NCBI GenBank assembly: GCA_964489715.1
Contig: CAZBAK010000001.1
Location: 31,619-95,618, forward strand
Length of the DNA stretch: 64,000 bases
DNA from: Tissierella_A sp964489715
Lineage (GTDB): Bacteria > Bacillota > Clostridia > Tissierellales > Tissierellaceae
Direction of reading: 5' to 3'
A program made the position numbers and the translations under genes. Below are positions 62,142 through 64,000 of the stretch, one piece after another (the first letter of the stretch is position 1; each line of letters starts with the position of its first letter). Below the pieces are notes generated by a model, which saw only the letters and a program-made list of their open reading frames with translations, was not told the DNA's origin and ran no database searches.

Positions 62142-62969
62142 TTGAAATTGTTGGATATATATATTATTTCTGATTCCCTAGGAGAAACAGGTGCTATAGT
62201 TGCAAAAGCAGCTATATCACAATTTAAAACCCAAGATTATAGGATAAAAAGATTTCCATATATTCATAAACTGGATGATCTAAAGATAATATTGGCAAAA
62301 ACTTCCTTAAAAAGAAATTCAATTATAATATATACATTAGTGGAAAAACAATTAGTAAATTATATTAAAGAATACACTAAAATCAATGGGATATTGGCGA
62401 TTGATTTAATGAACCCTATAATAAAAGCTTTAGAATATAAATTGGATTCTAAAGCTTCTAGAGAGCCTGGGGTCATAAGGAAATTTGATGACAACTATTT
62501 TAGTAGAGTAGCTGCTATAGAATTTGCAGTAAAATATGACGATGGTAAAGATCCAGAAGGTCTTCAAAAATCTGAGCTTGTACTTATAGGAGTATCAAGA
62601 ACGTCGAAAACTCCACTTTCAATGTATCTAGCAAATAAAAACATAAAAGTAGCAAATGTACCTTTGGTAATCGAAGTACCTCCACCTAAAGAACTTTTTG
62701 AAATACCCTCTACAAAGGTGATCGGACTTACCAACAATCCAGAAAAGTTAAATCAAATAAGAGAAGAAAGGCTTAAAGCATTAGGCCTTAGTAAAGGATC
62801 TAGCTATGCTACTTATGAGAGAATATTAGATGAGCTAGATTATGCTGATGATATAATGAAGAGAATAGGCTGTCCCATAATAGATGTATCAAACAAAGCT
62901 ATTGAGGAGACAGCTGAAATAATTATAAATTTTGCATTAAAAAACTCTGTAACATTCAATATTCAATAA
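62142..62969 (+). CDS. ppsR: pyruvate, phosphate dikinase regulatory protein
   Basis: This DUF299/PPSR-family bifunctional kinase/pyrophosphorylase inactivates and reactivates PPDK through a Thr near its catalytic His. The 275-residue protein shows YIISDSLGETG, the P-loop LIGVSRTSKTPLSMYLANK and the SKGSSYATYERILDELDYA region. I choose TTG 62142, preceded by AGGAGGG; an upstream ATG at 62091 lacks a ribosome site. ppdK lies 29 bases downstream, so the regulator and its target form an operon. Confidence 0.93.
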   Translation: MKLLDIYIISDSLGETGAIVAKAAISQFKTQDYRIKRFPYIHKLDDLKIILAKTSLKRNSIIIYTLVEKQLVNYIKEYTKINGILAIDLMNPIIKALEYKLDSKASREPGVIRKFDDNYFSRVAAIEFAVKYDDGKDPEGLQKSELVLIGVSRTSKTPLSMYLANKNIKVANVPLVIEVPPPKELFEIPSTKVIGLTNNPEKLNQIREERLKALGLSKGSSYATYERILDELDYADDIMKRIGCPIIDVSNKAIEETAEIIINFALKNSVTFNIQ

Positions 62970-62998
62970 ACCAATAAATTCTTAAGGAGGCTATATAT

Positions 62999-64000
62999 AT
63001 GACAAATAAATATGTATATGATTTTAAAGAAGGATCTAAAGAAATGAAAAGCTTGCTTGGAGGTAAGGGTGCTAACCTAGCTGAAATGAGTAAAGAAGGA
63101 CTACCAGTTCCTGCTGGCTTTGTACTTACTACTGAATCTTGTAATAGATTTTTTGATGAAGGAGAGGTTCTTTGGGATAGTTTAAAGGAAGAAATAAATC
63201 TACATCTAGGAAATTTAGAAAAATCAATAGGAAAAAGTTTTTCTGATAAAGAAAACCCTCTTCTTGTTTCAGTTCGTTCAGGTGCTGTTGTATCTATGCC
63301 TGGTATGATGGATACTATACTCAATCTAGGATTAAATGATACTTCTGTAGAAGGTTTAGCTAAATCAACTGGAAACAAAAGATTTGCATATGATAGTTAT
63401 AGAAGATTTATTCAAATGTTTTCTGATGTAGCTATGGAAATACCTAAAGTAAGGTTTGACCATTTACTTGAAAGCATGAAGGAAAAAAGAAATATTGAAT
63501 TAGATACTGATTTAAGTGCTGAGGATCTTAAGGAATTAGTAGAACAATATAAGGAAGTCTACCTAGATGAAATTGGTGAGGAATTTCCAGAAGAACCAAT
63601 AAAGCAGTTGGAACTTGCTATTAGTTCAGTATTTAAATCTTGGAAAAACCCAAGAGCTGTAATATATAGAAGATTGAATAATATACCAGAAGATCTTGGT
63701 ACCGCTGTCAATATTCAATCTATGGTCTTTGGAAATATGGGAGATACATCTGGAACAGGGGTTGCCTTCACTAGAAATCCTGCTAATGGTGAAAAAGCTT
63801 TATACGGTGAATATTTGATGAATGCTCAAGGTGAAGATGTAGTAGCTGGTATAAGAACTCCAGAACCTATCTCTCATCTACAAGATATTATGCCTGAGGT
63901 TTATGATCAGTTTGTTAAATATGCTGATATATTAGAAGAACATTATAAAGATATGCAGGATATAGAATTTACAATAGAAAATGGAAAGCTCTATATACTT
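62999..64000 (+). CDS. ppdK: pyruvate, phosphate dikinase (5' part)
   Basis: PPDK interconverts PEP, AMP and PPi with pyruvate, ATP and Pi. In anaerobes it supports PPi-based glycolysis or gluconeogenesis. The ORF starts at ATG 62999 after AAGGAGG and is open to the window edge (334 codons of about 870). The visible residues match the N-terminal ATP-grasp domain: YVYDFKEGSKEMKSLLGGKG, GLPVPAGFVLTT, VSVRSGAVVSMPGMMDT, and FGNMGDTSGTGVAFTRNPA. The phosphohistidine and PEP domains lie beyond the window. Confidence 0.95.
   Translation, partial: MTNKYVYDFKEGSKEMKSLLGGKGANLAEMSKEGLPVPAGFVLTTESCNRFFDEGEVLWDSLKEEINLHLGNLEKSIGKSFSDKENPLLVSVRSGAVVSMPGMMDTILNLGLNDTSVEGLAKSTGNKRFAYDSYRRFIQMFSDVAMEIPKVRFDHLLESMKEKRNIELDTDLSAEDLKELVEQYKEVYLDEIGEEFPEEPIKQLELAISSVFKSWKNPRAVIYRRLNNIPEDLGTAVNIQSMVFGNMGDTSGTGVAFTRNPANGEKALYGEYLMNAQGEDVVAGIRTPEPISHLQDIMPEVYDQFVKYADILEEHYKDMQDIEFTIENGKLYIL

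Noticed and set aside
1..64000. tRNA, rRNA, CRISPR array, integrase or insertion sequence other than the intron
   Set aside because: I looked for cloverleaf, rRNA-like, spaced-repeat and transposase signals and saw none that I could support.

Overview
The window looks like chromosome from a low-GC anaerobic Firmicute of the Clostridia/Tissierellia type. The signs are strongly AT-rich DNA, AGGAGG-type ribosome sites with many TTG and GTG starts, a LexA box of the Gram-positive type, HprK/HPr/cre regulation, pyruvate phosphate dikinase with its regulator, a GrdX-family protein and a selenium-hydroxylase accessory gene. I do not assign a species. Two runs of N (13230-13329 and 42024-42033) mark assembly gaps inside genes.

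Layout. (1) 1-4877: uvrB-uvrA behind a promoter with an SOS box. (2) 4892-23366, plus yqeC to 24241: a purine-catabolism region. It holds a 2-hydroxyacid dehydrogenase, ubiX-ubiD, three BMC-H shell genes, a linker-like protein, a flavoprotein-like protein, a BMC-P vertex gene, adenine deaminase, guanine deaminase (gapped), a PucR regulator, a hydantoinase-family enzyme, a cysteine amidohydrolase, a purine permease and a four-subunit molybdenum hydroxylase. (3) 24373-27486: an M24 aminopeptidase P and a probable alpha-ribazole transporter/kinase pair. (4) 27596-47094: the conserved clostridial block uvrC, pspC, hprK, murB, PHP, rapZ, yvcK, whiA, ptsH, grdX, dnaE, pfkA, pyk. It is interrupted by an inverted gene pair at 34249-35842 and by a 2.67-kb group II intron that splits dnaE. 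(5) 47338-64000: two PepSY paralogues, an ABC-F ATPase, topoisomerase III, a CvfB-like S1 protein, an NhaC antiporter, an MBL hydrolase, a three-gene pilin-like cluster, a lipase, a MATE exporter, degV, the PPDK regulator and the 5' part of ppdK.

How it may work. Region 2 reads as a microcompartment-linked route for purines. Bases enter through the permease. Adenine and guanine are deaminated and the Mo hydroxylase makes xanthine. The hydantoinase-type enzyme and the cysteine hydrolase could open the six-membered ring and remove its carbamoyl group. UbiD with prenyl-FMN from UbiX could then decarboxylate the resulting aminoimidazole carboxylate. These steps match the classical clostridial xanthine-to-formiminoglycine pathway and ultimately yield glycine. 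PucR and a cre site upstream of the permease suggest purine and carbon control. Assigning the UbiD, hydantoinase and cysteine hydrolase to these steps is inference. The gene families themselves are clear from sequence.
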